From Nocardia arthritidis NBRC 100137 (lineage in GTDB: Bacteria > Actinomycetota > Actinomycetes > Mycobacteriales > Mycobacteriaceae): 64,000 nucleotides of DNA. Positions within the stretch are counted from its first letter, which is position 1; every line of letters starts with the position of its first letter. The stretch lies in the NCBI RefSeq assembly GCF_001612765.1, contig NZ_BDBB01000009.1:1-64000 (forward strand), in the 5' to 3' direction. The translations under genes and the position numbers were made by a program. The notes beneath the pieces were generated by a model. That model was not told where the DNA came from. It ran no database searches and saw nothing but the letters and a program-made list of their open reading frames with translations. Below, in pieces: positions 33,036-42,193 of the stretch.

Positions 33036-34574
33036 CTACGCGTGTACCACCGTCGCGGCGTCGACCGCCTCCGGGTTCTTCGGCTTCGTGCGCGGCAGGA
33101 AGGATGCCGGGATCAAGGTGAGCACGATCAGCACCAGCGCCACCACATAGGTGTGGCTGAACGCCTCCGCGGCCTGCTGCAGACCGGTGTCGACGGCGCC
33201 CGGCGGAAGCTGGCTCGCCACGCCGGGATCGAAGTTCGACGCGATCGCCGGACGCGCGAGCGGCTGGTTGTTCAGCAGGTTGGTCAGCACCACCGACATC
33301 GTCGCCGTGCCGATCGAACCCGCGGTCTGGTTGACGATGTTCATCAGCGTCGACCCGCGAGCCACCTGCTGGTGGGTCAGGGTCTGGATCGCCGCGGTCA
33401 TGATCGGCATCATGGTGCAGCCCATCCCGAGGCCCATCACGAACAGGGCGCCGATCATGGGGAGGTACGAGCTGTCCGCGTCGAGCTGGATGAAGTAGGC
33501 CGTCCCGATCGAGATCAGCGTGATACCGACGAGCACGATCTTGCCCGGGCCGATCTTGTCCACGAAACGGCCCGCGATCGGCATGCTGAGCATCGCGCCG
33601 ATGCCCTGCGGCGCGATCAGCAGACCGGCTTGCAGCGCCGACTCGCCGCGCACCTGTTGCAGATAGGTCGGCAGCAGCAGGCCCGCGCCGAAGAACGCGA
33701 TGGCGAACAGCACCATCGTGAGCACCGCGAAGGTGAGCGACCGGTTGCGGAACAGGTGCAGATCGATCAGCGGGTGCTCGGTGCGCAGCGCATGGAACAC
33801 GAACGCGGCCATCAGCAGCGCGCCGATAACGGCCGGAATCAGCACCTTCGCCGCCAGCACGGTCCCCTCCCCCGGGATCGAGGAGACGCCGAACAGGAAC
33901 AGCGCGAGGCCGGGCGAGGCCAGCAGCATGCCGATGAAGTCGAACGACTCCGAGGGCTCCGGCTTGTCGCCGGGCAGCAGGATGATCGCGAGCGCCAAGG
34001 CGACCACGCCGATCGGCAGATTGATCAAGAAGATCCAGTGCCAGCTGAAGTTCTCGATCAGCCAGCCGCCCAGGATCGGGCCGCCGATCGGGCCGAGCAG
34101 CATCGGCACGCCGAGCACCGCCATCACCCGGCCGACCCGCTGCGGGCCCGCGGCATGGGTCATGATCGTCATGCCCAGCGGCATCAGCATGCCGCCGCCC
34201 AGGCCCTGGATCACCCGGAAGGCGATCAGCGATTCGATGTTCCACGCCGTGCTGCACAGCAGTGAGCCGAGCACGAAGAAGGTGAGAGCCATGATGTACA
34301 GCCGCTTGGTGCCGAAGCGGTCGGCCGCCCACCCGGTCAGCGGGATCACGGTGGCCAGCGCGAGCGTGTAGCCGGTCATCGTCCACGCCGCGATGGCGTA
34401 GCTCGTGTCGAACTCGCGCTGGAAGGTCGGGATCGCGACGCTGACGACGGTGATGTCGAGAATCGACATGATCGCGCCGAGCACGACCACGCCCGCGACC
34501 TTGAAGACGGCCGCGTCCAGTTTGTCGGCCGACGGGTCGGGCCCAGCCGCCTGGGTATCCGGAGGTTGTGTCAC
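33036..34574 (-). CDS. DHA2 family (EmrB/QacA) MFS drug exporter
   Basis: A 512-residue, 14-helix proton-driven exporter. The motif-A and DHA2 signatures ILDITVVSVAIPTFQREF, LTGWAADRFGTKRLYI, and GLGGGMLMPLGM are present, as is motif C (VLGVPMLLGPIGGPILGG). It would extrude lipophilic or cationic compounds across the inner membrane. The GTG start overlaps the stop of the upstream DapA-family gene as GTGA (34571-34574), so its translation depends on that gene, an unusual pairing of a lyase with a drug pump. Confidence 0.92.
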   Translation of the reverse strand: MTQPPDTQAAGPDPSADKLDAAVFKVAGVVVLGAIMSILDITVVSVAIPTFQREFDTSYAIAAWTMTGYTLALATVIPLTGWAADRFGTKRLYIMALTFFVLGSLLCSTAWNIESLIAFRVIQGLGGGMLMPLGMTIMTHAAGPQRVGRVMAVLGVPMLLGPIGGPILGGWLIENFSWHWIFLINLPIGVVALALAIILLPGDKPEPSESFDFIGMLLASPGLALFLFGVSSIPGEGTVLAAKVLIPAVIGALLMAAFVFHALRTEHPLIDLHLFRNRSLTFAVLTMVLFAIAFFGAGLLLPTYLQQVRGESALQAGLLIAPQGIGAMLSMPIAGRFVDKIGPGKIVLVGITLISIGTAYFIQLDADSSYLPMIGALFVMGLGMGCTMMPIMTAAIQTLTHQQVARGSTLMNIVNQTAGSIGTATMSVVLTNLLNNQPLARPAIASNFDPGVASQLPPGAVDTGLQQAAEAFSHTYVVALVLIVLTLIPASFLPRTKPKNPEAVDAATVVHA

Positions 34575-35506
34575 CGCTTAAGCGTGGCACCTTCGCGGCC
34601 GCAACACCAGTCATTGCCCGTTCCTGATGTCGGGAATTCCGCGAGCGCGGACAAGGCGGCCCGGGTCGCGGCCTCGCTCGCGGGCAGCAACGGCAGCCGG
34701 ACCGCGGCACTCGGTATGCGGCCCTGCGCGGCGAGCACGGCTTTGATCACCGCGGGATTGGGTTCGGCGAACAGCGCGGCCGACAGCACCGCCAGCCGGT
34801 GACCGAGCAACCGCGCCAGGTCGATCGGACCGGTGCGCCACGCGGCGACCAAGGCCGCGAACGACGAGGTGTGCACGGCGGCCGAGGCCGCGATCGCACC
34901 GGAGGCGCCGAGAGCCAGCAGCGGCGCGGCGAACAGGTCGTCACCGGCCAGCACGGCGAAATCGGCGGGTCGCGCGCTCATCAGCGCGATGGTGGCCTCA
35001 TCGATGGCGCCGACGGCGTGCTTCAGGCCGATGACCTCGGGCATATTCGCGAGCGCGAGCAAGGTGTCGGTGCCGAGGGAAAGCCCGGTCCGATACGGGA
35101 TGTGGTAGACGACCAACGGCACCGGGGACGCTGCGGCGAGCTCTCGGAAGTGTGCGAGCACACCCGCCTCGGACGGTCGCGTGTAGTACGGGACCACGGT
35201 GAGCGCCGCGGTGCTGCCCGGATCGAGACCGGCGAGGGCCTCGACGGAAGCCGCCGTCGAGTTCGATCCCACGCCGACCAGCAACGGCGCGTCGCGTTCC
35301 CGGCAGACTGCTGCGCACACGGCGACCACTCGCGCCCGCTCCTGCGCCGTCAGCGTCGCGGGCTCCCCGGTGGTGCCGAGTGCGACGATGCCGGACGCGC
35401 CGTCGTCGAGCACGTCGTGCGCGAGCCGCTCCAGCGCGCCTGCGGCGAGCGCGCCATCGGCCGTGAACGGCGTGACCAAGGGGACGAGAAGACCTGCGAG
35501 TGTCAT
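34571..35506 (-). CDS. Dihydrodipicolinate synthase/N-acetylneuraminate lyase family protein
   Basis: A 311-residue DapA/NAL-type TIM-barrel aldolase. GTTGEPATLT near residue 44-53 binds the pyruvate-type carboxylate, VVPYYTRPSEAG carries the DHDPS-like tyrosine pair, VYHIPYRTG holds the catalytic Tyr, and GLKHAV supplies the Schiff-base Lys. It is unlikely to be the housekeeping DapA, because it is coupled to an exporter and faces a LysR regulator; a catabolic or specialised keto-acid aldolase is more probable. Length includes a ~20-residue tail (TSGTGNDWCCGREGATLKR) beyond the family's usual end. Confidence 0.88.
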   Translation of the reverse strand: MTLAGLLVPLVTPFTADGALAAGALERLAHDVLDDGASGIVALGTTGEPATLTAQERARVVAVCAAVCRERDAPLLVGVGSNSTAASVEALAGLDPGSTAALTVVPYYTRPSEAGVLAHFRELAAASPVPLVVYHIPYRTGLSLGTDTLLALANMPEVIGLKHAVGAIDEATIALMSARPADFAVLAGDDLFAAPLLALGASGAIAASAAVHTSSFAALVAAWRTGPIDLARLLGHRLAVLSAALFAEPNPAVIKAVLAAQGRIPSAAVRLPLLPASEAATRAALSALAEFPTSGTGNDWCCGREGATLKR

Positions 35507-35563
35507 GACGACCAGCCTGACCGCACCGAATCATCAGATCCAGTTCATGTTTCTGTCGCAGAC

Positions 35564-35580
35564 CATAAGCTCGACTTATG
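35564..35580 (+). promoter_or_regulatory. LysR-type operator overlapping the regulator's start codon
   Basis: CATAAGCTCGACTTATG is a perfect inverted repeat with 6-base arms and contains the T-N11-A pattern of LysR boxes (ATAAG-N5-CTTAT). Its last three bases are the ATG of the LysR gene, so binding would both autoregulate and control the divergent dapA-like gene 57 bases away. Confidence 0.7.
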
Positions 35581-36456
35581 CTCGATGTCCGGAAACTGCG
35601 TCTGCTGCGGGAACTGTCGCATCGCGAGACCATCGCCGCGGTCGCGGAAGCCCTCGCCTACACGCCGTCCGCGGTCTCGCAGCAGCTCGCCGCCCTGGAA
35701 CGGGATGCGGGCGTGGCGCTGCTGAAGCGAACCGGCCGGCGGGTGACGCTGACCCCGGCGGCCGTGGCCCTGGTCCAGCACACCGAGCGGATTCTCGCGG
35801 TGCTCGAACAGGCCGGCGCCGAGCTGGCCACGACCCGCGCCGAACTCACCGGAACGCTGCGCATCGGAGCGTTCCCCACCGCGGTGCGGACCATCCTCTC
35901 CCCCGCACTCGTCGCACTGAGCAGTGCTCATCCCCGGCTGGAACTGCGTGTGACCGAACTGGATCCGGCGCTGGCGCCCGACGCACTGCGCGCCGAGACC
36001 CTGGATGTCGCACTGATCCAGGAGTACGACTACGTGCCGGTCCCCGCCGATCCCGCATTGCACAGCGAACCGCTGTTCGAGGAGATCGTCTATCTCGCGG
36101 CGCGTTCGGCCGAACCACTGGCCGCGCATCGCGAAAGTGCCTGGATCGCAAGCACTCCCGGCACGCTGTGCCACACGATGACCGTGCGCGCTTGCGAGGC
36201 GGCGGGCTTCACGCCCCGGATCCGGCATCACGCCGACGACTTCGGCACGGTCCTCGCGCTCGTCGCCGCCGGTCAAGGAGTCGCCCTCGTCCCGGAATTC
36301 GGGACGCGGGATTGCCCCCCGGGCGTCACGCTCGGCGCGCTGCCGACGCGACGGCGAACCCGCCTCGCCTATCGGCGCGGCGCGGGTAACCATCCCGCCG
36401 TGCGCGCCGCCCGAGTCGCACTTCGGGAATCGGCCGAACGTTCCCCCGGCCGCTGA
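35578..36456 (+). CDS. LysR family transcriptional regulator
   Basis: A 292-residue LysR regulator. The N-terminal winged HTH begins MLDVRKLRLLRELSHRETIA and continues AALAYTPSAVSQQLAALE-like; a periplasmic-binding-type effector domain follows (GTLRIGAFPTAVRTILSPAL, LRVTELDPALAPDAL). It is divergent from the dapA-like/exporter operon with a LysR box over its own start codon, so it probably activates that operon in response to an unknown small molecule. Confidence 0.93.
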   Translation: MLDVRKLRLLRELSHRETIAAVAEALAYTPSAVSQQLAALERDAGVALLKRTGRRVTLTPAAVALVQHTERILAVLEQAGAELATTRAELTGTLRIGAFPTAVRTILSPALVALSSAHPRLELRVTELDPALAPDALRAETLDVALIQEYDYVPVPADPALHSEPLFEEIVYLAARSAEPLAAHRESAWIASTPGTLCHTMTVRACEAAGFTPRIRHHADDFGTVLALVAAGQGVALVPEFGTRDCPPGVTLGALPTRRRTRLAYRRGAGNHPAVRAARVALRESAERSPGR

Positions 36457-36461
36457 ACCGC

Positions 36462-37118
36462 TCAGCGCAGCCGATACCGGCTGGTGGGTACGACATCCAG
36501 GTTGCGGTCGCCGCCGAAGGTCGCGACGCTGGTCATCAGCCGCTCGATGCGGCGTGCCAACTCCGCCGCGTCGCCGCCGCTGCCGTAGAACGCGTGCGGA
36601 TCGGTGAGCGCCTCGATCGGGAACAGCTCCTCCACGATTCCGGCGATGTCCGGCGCACCGGCCGTGGCGGGACCGGTCACGACGTTCTGCACGTAGCCGA
36701 ATGTCGCCTGGGTCTCGATGGCGATCGCGGTGTGGTGGTTGCGCCAGCGGTCCAGCCAGTCCGCGTGCGAGAGGTCGTCCGGTTTGCGCAGGAAGGCGAT
36801 GTTCGACAGGCCCGGCGCCCGCTCGCCCACAGCGGTGACCGGCGGCGGGATCGGAGTCGCCTCCTCGACGTGCCAGCCCGCCACCCGCTCGGCCACGGCG
36901 CTCAGCGCTCGTTCCGCCGCGTCCGGGCGCGGCGTCCCGTCCCACCAGACGCTGACGACGGCCTGCACCGGCGCGTCGAAAGTCGTGATGCGCAACATCG
37001 CCGTCTCGACCGCCGCGTCCGCGATATTCGCCTGCACCGCAGCGGCCTCCGCCAGTCGCGGCGCCGGATCCGCGGCGAGCAGGTCGCGCACGCCCCACAG
37101 CGCGTAGATCGTCTTCAT
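36462..37118 (-). CDS. EthD domain-containing protein
   Basis: A 218-residue protein formed of two ferredoxin-like halves. The C-terminal half has the EthD/dimeric alpha-beta-barrel signature IAFLRKPDDLSHADWLDRWR followed by NHHTAIAIETQATFGYVQN. Such small barrels act as hydroxylating, lactonising or structural partners in degradation and polyketide pathways. No adjacent partner enzyme is seen; the gene converges with the LysR gene and is divergent from the MFS gene at 37230. Confidence 0.8.
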   Translation of the reverse strand: MKTIYALWGVRDLLAADPAPRLAEAAAVQANIADAAVETAMLRITTFDAPVQAVVSVWWDGTPRPDAAERALSAVAERVAGWHVEEATPIPPPVTAVGERAPGLSNIAFLRKPDDLSHADWLDRWRNHHTAIAIETQATFGYVQNVVTGPATAGAPDIAGIVEELFPIEALTDPHAFYGSGGDAAELARRIERLMTSVATFGGDRNLDVVPTSRYRLR

Positions 37119-37229
37119 CGCGGGTCACCTTCTAGAACACGTTTCACTCGGGATCCGAGCCTAGCCCACGGCACGGTTGGCCGCGGCGGCTCGGGGTATC
37201 CGACCGTCAGTCTTCCGAAGGGGTGATCC

Positions 37230-38705
37230 GTGCGGACCATATCGACCGACATCCCGGCCAGGCTGGATCGTCTGCCTTGGTCGCGGTGGCACTGGATGAT
37301 CGTGATCGGGCTCGGCTCCGTCTGGATCCTCGACGGGCTCGAAGTGACCGTCGTCGGCAGCGTGGCCGCCCGCCTCTCGGAACCGGGCAGTGGCCTGAAC
37401 ATCACGGCGGCACAGGTTTCCGGTCTCGCCGCGGCCATGTACGTCGCGGGCGCGGGCACCGGCGCGCTCTTCTTCGGTTGGCTGACCGACCGATTCGGCC
37501 GCAAGAAGCTCTTCTTGATCACCCTGGCGGTGTACCTGTTCGCGACCGCGATGACGGCGCTGTCGTTCTCGATGTGGTGGTTCGTCTTCTTCCGGTTCCT
37601 CACCGGGTTCGGCATCGGCGGCGAATACGCGGCGATCAATTCCGCCATCGACGAGCTGATCCCGAAGCAGTACCGCGGGCGCATCGACATCGTGATCAAC
37701 GGCACCTACTGGCTCGGCGCCGTCGGCGGTGCGCTGCTGTCCATCGTCGCGCTCGACACCGACCTCTTCGCGCCGGATGTCGGCTGGCGCTTGACCTTCG
37801 CGCTCGGTGCCGTGTTCGGACTGGTCATCCTGCTGGTGCGCAGGCATGTCCCGGAAAGTCCGCGCTGGCAGTTCATCCACGGTCACGAAGTAGACGCAGA
37901 GCGCACCGTCACCGCGATCGAGGAGCGCGTCCGAGCGGAGGCCGGCGCCGCTCTGACGGACGTCTCCGATCAGCGAATCCGGATCCGCCAGCGGCGGACC
38001 ATCTCCTTCCGCGAGATCGCCGAGGTGATCGTGCGGCGCTATCCCCGGCGCGGCGTGCTCGGTTTGTCGCTGTTCATCGGCCAGGCATTCCTCTACAACG
38101 CCATCACGTTCAACTACGCGCTCATCTTGTCCAAATCCTTCGATATCCCCGACGACCGGGTCGGCTACTATTTCGCGGTTCTCTGCTTCGGCAACTTCCT
38201 CGGCCCGCTGCTGCTGGGCAAGCTGTTCGACACGGTCGGGCGCAAGCCGATGATCGCGGGCAGCTATCTCGGTTCGGCCGTGCTGTTGCTCGGCACCGCA
38301 TGGCTTTTCGCGGGCGGACATCTGACCGCGACGACCCTCACCGCCTGCTGGACCGCCGTGCTGTTCGTCGCGTCGTGCGGCGCCAGCGCGGCCTATCTGA
38401 CGGTCAGCGAGATCTTCCCGATGGAGACCCGCGCCATGGCCATCGCCTTCTTCTACGCGATCGGAACCGTCGCGGGCGGCGTCGCGGGACCGTTGGTGTT
38501 CGCCGAACTCACCGCCGACGGCGAGCCCGGGAAGACCGCCCTGGCGTTCGTCATCGGCGCGCTCGCCATGTTCGCGGCCGGGTTGGTCGAACTGGCCTAC
38601 GGCGTGCGGGCCGAGGGCCGTTCGCTGGAGGAACTGGCCGAGCCACTCAGCGCGACTTCGGAGCCGAGCCGTGTCGAAGCCGGTCAGCCGCCGCCGAGCG
38701 GGTAG
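37230..38705 (+). CDS. MFS transporter, metabolite:proton symporter type
   Basis: A 491-residue, 12-helix protein of the sugar-porter/aromatic-acid symporter branch. Features are WILDGLEVTVVGSVAARL, LTDRFGRKKLFLITLAVYL, RFLTGFGIGGEYAAINSAID and the second-half DTVGRKPMIAGSYL. The GTG start has CGAAGGGG eight bases upstream. It probably imports an organic acid or sugar. Its 3' end overlaps the convergent receptor gene by 22 bases. Confidence 0.9.
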   Translation: MRTISTDIPARLDRLPWSRWHWMIVIGLGSVWILDGLEVTVVGSVAARLSEPGSGLNITAAQVSGLAAAMYVAGAGTGALFFGWLTDRFGRKKLFLITLAVYLFATAMTALSFSMWWFVFFRFLTGFGIGGEYAAINSAIDELIPKQYRGRIDIVINGTYWLGAVGGALLSIVALDTDLFAPDVGWRLTFALGAVFGLVILLVRRHVPESPRWQFIHGHEVDAERTVTAIEERVRAEAGAALTDVSDQRIRIRQRRTISFREIAEVIVRRYPRRGVLGLSLFIGQAFLYNAITFNYALILSKSFDIPDDRVGYYFAVLCFGNFLGPLLLGKLFDTVGRKPMIAGSYLGSAVLLLGTAWLFAGGHLTATTLTACWTAVLFVASCGASAAYLTVSEIFPMETRAMAIAFFYAIGTVAGGVAGPLVFAELTADGEPGKTALAFVIGALAMFAAGLVELAYGVRAEGRSLEELAEPLSATSEPSRVEAGQPPPSG

Positions 38706-41443
38706 GGACGGCACTGCGCGGTGTCGTCGGCGGTGGCCCGGCCACAGCCGTAGATCATCACGGGTTCGGCGGTGCTCGAGGGATCCCAGATCTGCTCCAC
38801 ACTGAGCATGCCGACCCACTTGTCGTGCGCCACCCGCCCCGCGTGGGCGCCCTGGCTGACCGAGAAGTCCAGTACGCCACTGCTGGATTCGATGGCAGGT
38901 TGCCGGGGTAGATCACGCAGCGCGGCCCACACCGCGGCCGCGCTGATCGGGATCGGCTCGGTCCACACGCCAGAGACGGCCGGGGCCAGCGCCTGCACGG
39001 CGCGCACGAACAATCCGACCGCGTCGTAGGTCAGCGCGACCCGCTCCCCCAGCGGATGCAACTGGACGCGCTCGCCGAGCGGTTTGTCGGCTTCGGCGCA
39101 CGCGTTCCAGCTCGGGGTGTCCGGATCCACAGTGGTGGCGAGGTGGTAGAACTCGACCCGGCTGCGCCGGCCCTGGCCTTTGTTCCGGCAGGTCACCAGG
39201 CTCGCTTTGGCCACGTAGACCAGCGGGCGCGCGCTGTTGGCCGCCCTGCGCCGGTCCGCGCTGGCCATGAAGCGGTTGACCGAATCGTCCGCGATCAACA
39301 GCACCCGCTGGTCGCCGCACGCTCGGTTGAGGCTCTGCAGGAAGTCGGGGAATTCCGAATCCCGGCCCGCGAAGAACAGCACCTCGTCGCACGCGTCGGT
39401 GTTGTCCGCCCCGGTGAAGGCATCGCGCACGTCCCACGAGCCATCCCAGATCCTTCGCCCGCCTCTGGCGAGGATATACAGGTCCGCCGCCATGTTCGTG
39501 GTGTACAGATCGGTCGGGTCGGGCCGGTGGTAGATCCGTACGCCGCGCCCGGCCACCCCGGGAAGCGAATTCAGGTACTGCTCGATCATGTCGGCGATCG
39601 CATGGTTGGGCGGGGCGATCTGGAAGTACAGCGGCGAGGACAGCGCCATCTCGTCGGCCGACAGACTGGGCGCCACCATCGGAATGCCCAGGCCGGTAAG
39701 CGAATTGATCATGATCAGCGTCGCCGTCCGGCTCTGATCGAGACCGATCGCCCCGACGATGCCCGGCTCGGCGCGGATCAGCGGCCTCAGCAGATCGATG
39801 ACCTGCGGACCCTGCAGATTGGCCGGACCGGTGTTCGCGAGCAACAGCCGGATCAGCGGGACGGTGTCGGGGGTGATGGTGTCGGACGAGGCGACCGATT
39901 CCAGCGCGCCGTACTGCGCCAGCGCCAAGCCCTCGATGTCCTCGCTCTGCGCCGGGTAGTCGCCCGGAACGCCCGCGAGCTGACCGAAATAGACCAGGGT
40001 GAACAGCGGCCGCGCCGGCTGTTCCCTGGCCAGCTGCTCGGCCAGCAGATTCTGCTTGTACACCCGTCGCTGCACCTCCACCAGACGGCGGCTGCCGGGC
40101 TCGTCGCTCGCGAACAGGAAGCCCCGTCCGCCTGCCGCTGGATCATCCGGATCGTAGGCGCTGAAACCGACGCAACTGCCGTCCGCACCGGGAACGACGC
40201 GCACCCACCGGTCGGCCGCGATGGTCGCGCATGCGGGTGCGCTCGCACGCCACGGTCGCCATGTCGCGAATCCGGCCGCGGCCATCGCCAGCACCACCAC
40301 CAGGAACATCGCGGTCGCCGACACCGCCCATCGCGCCCACCAAGGCGGGGCGGGGGGCTGGATGCGCCGGAACGGGTCGGGCTCGTCGTCGTTCGGGCCG
40401 GTCGCGGGCACGTCGAACCACAGCTGCCAGGCCCGGGGGCGCTGCCGCTGCCGCTCGACGGGCAACTCCTCCCCCCAGATCTCGTACAGCCGCCGCACCC
40501 GGTACACCGGGCGCGCGGTGACGCCGGGTGGTGGCGTCCGTGTGCCCGCCACCACCAGCAGCGGATCGTCCTTGCCTGTCTCGTTACGCACGTCGTTGAT
40601 CAGGTCGAGCAGCCGGGGACCGGCTTCGCCGTCGAGCGCGCGCAGGACCGCGACCGGATAGGTGGTGCGCCGTGCCGCGCCGATACTCCACCAGCGCCGG
40701 CGGTAGGCGACGCGCAGGTCTTCGAGGAAGGCGTGCACCAGCAGCTTGGCCAGATGCTCGGCGTGTTCGTGACGCCGGGCGCCCTCGGTGAGTCGGTGCG
40801 CGAATCCGACGAACTGACTGGACTGTTCCGGGGCAAGGTATTGCTGGCGCATGAACCATCGGAACTCCCGCCCGACACCGGGAATCCGGCCGCCGGTGCG
40901 CGCCCGGAACACCGCCGTGGGCAGCACGATGCGCAACAGCCCCAGCACGATTCGCTGCACCGGGCCCACCGTGGCCTCGGCTTGACCGAGCAATTCCTCG
41001 CCCCAGCGGCCGAAGTCCCTGCGCAGCGACGTCGCCAGCTCGTCCAGCTCGTGGTCGGAACTCAGCTTGCGAGCCATCAACCACTCGGCCAACCGGTAGC
41101 GCCGGAAAGGCAACGGTCGCAAGCGCCCGAAGCGGTCCGCCGACAAGCCCTTGCAGAGGTTGTAGAGCAGCTGGCGCAGTGCGGTCAGCCCCGGCGTGGT
41201 GTCCTCGACCAGGGAGCTGCCGTCGGGCAAGGGGTCGAGAGCGTCGACGTCCACGGCTGCGTGCACCGCGCCGCCGAGCGCCGCGTCGAACGTGTCCAGG
41301 CATGCCTCGACATTGGTGAGATCGCCGCACAGTCCCACCATCGGCAGCATCCGCTCGCCGCGCGGCGGCCGCCGCACCAACCAGCGCAGCAGATCTTCGA
41401 GCACATCGACCCCCCGAAAGGAGACAGCTCTGGTGCCGGACAT
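38684..41443 (-). CDS. Membrane-anchored receptor with cytoplasmic head and type-1 periplasmic-binding domain
   Basis: A 919-residue protein in three parts. Residues 1-365 are a cytosolic, mostly helical region of unknown family. It starts LPMVGLCGDLTNVEACLDTF, where NTPase-like relatives would have a P-loop, but the Walker lysine is absent. Residues ~370-395 form a single membrane helix (AVSATAMFLVVVLAMAAAGF). Residues ~400-919 are outside the membrane and resemble branched-chain-amino-acid-type ABC substrate-binding proteins (FTLVYFGQLAGVPGDY, GAIGLDQSRTATLIMINSL). No ABC transporter genes adjoin. A ligand-sensing receptor is inferred. The ATG at 41443 is the most likely start; a GTG nearer the first helix is possible. 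Confidence 0.75.
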   Translation of the reverse strand: MSGTRAVSFRGVDVLEDLLRWLVRRPPRGERMLPMVGLCGDLTNVEACLDTFDAALGGAVHAAVDVDALDPLPDGSSLVEDTTPGLTALRQLLYNLCKGLSADRFGRLRPLPFRRYRLAEWLMARKLSSDHELDELATSLRRDFGRWGEELLGQAEATVGPVQRIVLGLLRIVLPTAVFRARTGGRIPGVGREFRWFMRQQYLAPEQSSQFVGFAHRLTEGARRHEHAEHLAKLLVHAFLEDLRVAYRRRWWSIGAARRTTYPVAVLRALDGEAGPRLLDLINDVRNETGKDDPLLVVAGTRTPPPGVTARPVYRVRRLYEIWGEELPVERQRQRPRAWQLWFDVPATGPNDDEPDPFRRIQPPAPPWWARWAVSATAMFLVVVLAMAAAGFATWRPWRASAPACATIAADRWVRVVPGADGSCVGFSAYDPDDPAAGGRGFLFASDEPGSRRLVEVQRRVYKQNLLAEQLAREQPARPLFTLVYFGQLAGVPGDYPAQSEDIEGLALAQYGALESVASSDTITPDTVPLIRLLLANTGPANLQGPQVIDLLRPLIRAEPGIVGAIGLDQSRTATLIMINSLTGLGIPMVAPSLSADEMALSSPLYFQIAPPNHAIADMIEQYLNSLPGVAGRGVRIYHRPDPTDLYTTNMAADLYILARGGRRIWDGSWDVRDAFTGADNTDACDEVLFFAGRDSEFPDFLQSLNRACGDQRVLLIADDSVNRFMASADRRRAANSARPLVYVAKASLVTCRNKGQGRRSRVEFYHLATTVDPDTPSWNACAEADKPLGERVQLHPLGERVALTYDAVGLFVRAVQALAPAVSGVWTEPIPISAAAVWAALRDLPRQPAIESSSGVLDFSVSQGAHAGRVAHDKWVGMLSVEQIWDPSSTAEPVMIYGCGRATADDTAQCRPYPLGGG

Positions 41444-41923
41444 CACGCCCCCGTGTCCTCCGCCGAATGTGACCACCCATTGAAGCAGACGCCAAACCCG
41501 TTGGCAGTCAGAGACTCTTGGCGCCGGCGACCACCGCCGGCGGGAAGGGACGTGAACCGTGCGGCAAGCACACCGAACGTGCCGGAATTCGCGGGCGATC
41601 ACGGTCGGGGCGAGGAGTTGCATGCCGGCAGTTCAGCGGAACTCGGGCCGAAGCTTCGATTTCGGCGGTTCGAAGTGCTTGTCGCAAAAGCTCGGCGAAT
41701 TTTCGGGGCGCTCGAGGCACCTGCCGCAACAAGCTATTTACACCGCCGACACGTTCGCTGCGCGGGGAAATCACCTTGCACAGTCGCGATTCGAACGAAG
41801 GCGCCGTAAAGCAGCGCACGGCCCGCAATTACGACGCGCTTGCCGACGGCAGGGCCGCCTACGGGCTCGTCGGGGTCCGGCCGTCCGCACGCCGCGGAGG
41901 GCCGGGCAACCCCGTCGGTCCGG
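41444..41923. other. Intergenic region, no supported gene
   Basis: About 480 bases upstream of the receptor gene. Several frames are open but none shows a domain, a good ribosome site or convincing codon bias. It should contain the receptor promoter. Confidence 0.4.
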
Positions 41924-42193
41924 TCAGTTGTGCCGCGGGTCGGCGGTGGAGGTGTGGGGCCGGGTGATCCGGCGATGAGCCATGACTTCGGCCCACCAGC
42001 CGCTCAGCGGGCTGGGGTCGGGCCATACGATCCGATCTCGTTCTTCGTCGTCCGCGACGGGCGCTTCGGGTTTCTCGATCACGATGACGTTCCTCTGCGC
42101 TGGTGCGCGTTGCCGCACACATACTTGCGGAGAGCCCTCGTGTTCGTGCGCGCCGGTGGTTTCGCGCCAGAGCGCGTCGAATCGGCTGAACAT
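41924..42193 (-). CDS. Small protein, unknown function
   Basis: An 89-residue frame starting MFSRFDALWRETTGAHEHEG and ending with a Trp- and Pro-rich part (RIVWPDPSPLSGWWAEVMAH). Third codon positions are mostly G or C, as in genuine genes here. The ribosome site (GAGGAA) is rather far upstream, so the start is uncertain and an extension to 42283 is possible. No family recognised, no membrane helix or signal peptide. Confidence 0.5.
   Translation of the reverse strand: MFSRFDALWRETTGAHEHEGSPQVCVRQRAPAQRNVIVIEKPEAPVADDEERDRIVWPDPSPLSGWWAEVMAHRRITRPHTSTADPRHN

Noticed and set aside
34571..35506. Housekeeping dihydrodipicolinate synthase (dapA) for lysine biosynthesis
   Set aside because: Coupling to a drug exporter and a divergent LysR regulator, plus the absence of dapB or lysine genes nearby, argue for a specialised family member.
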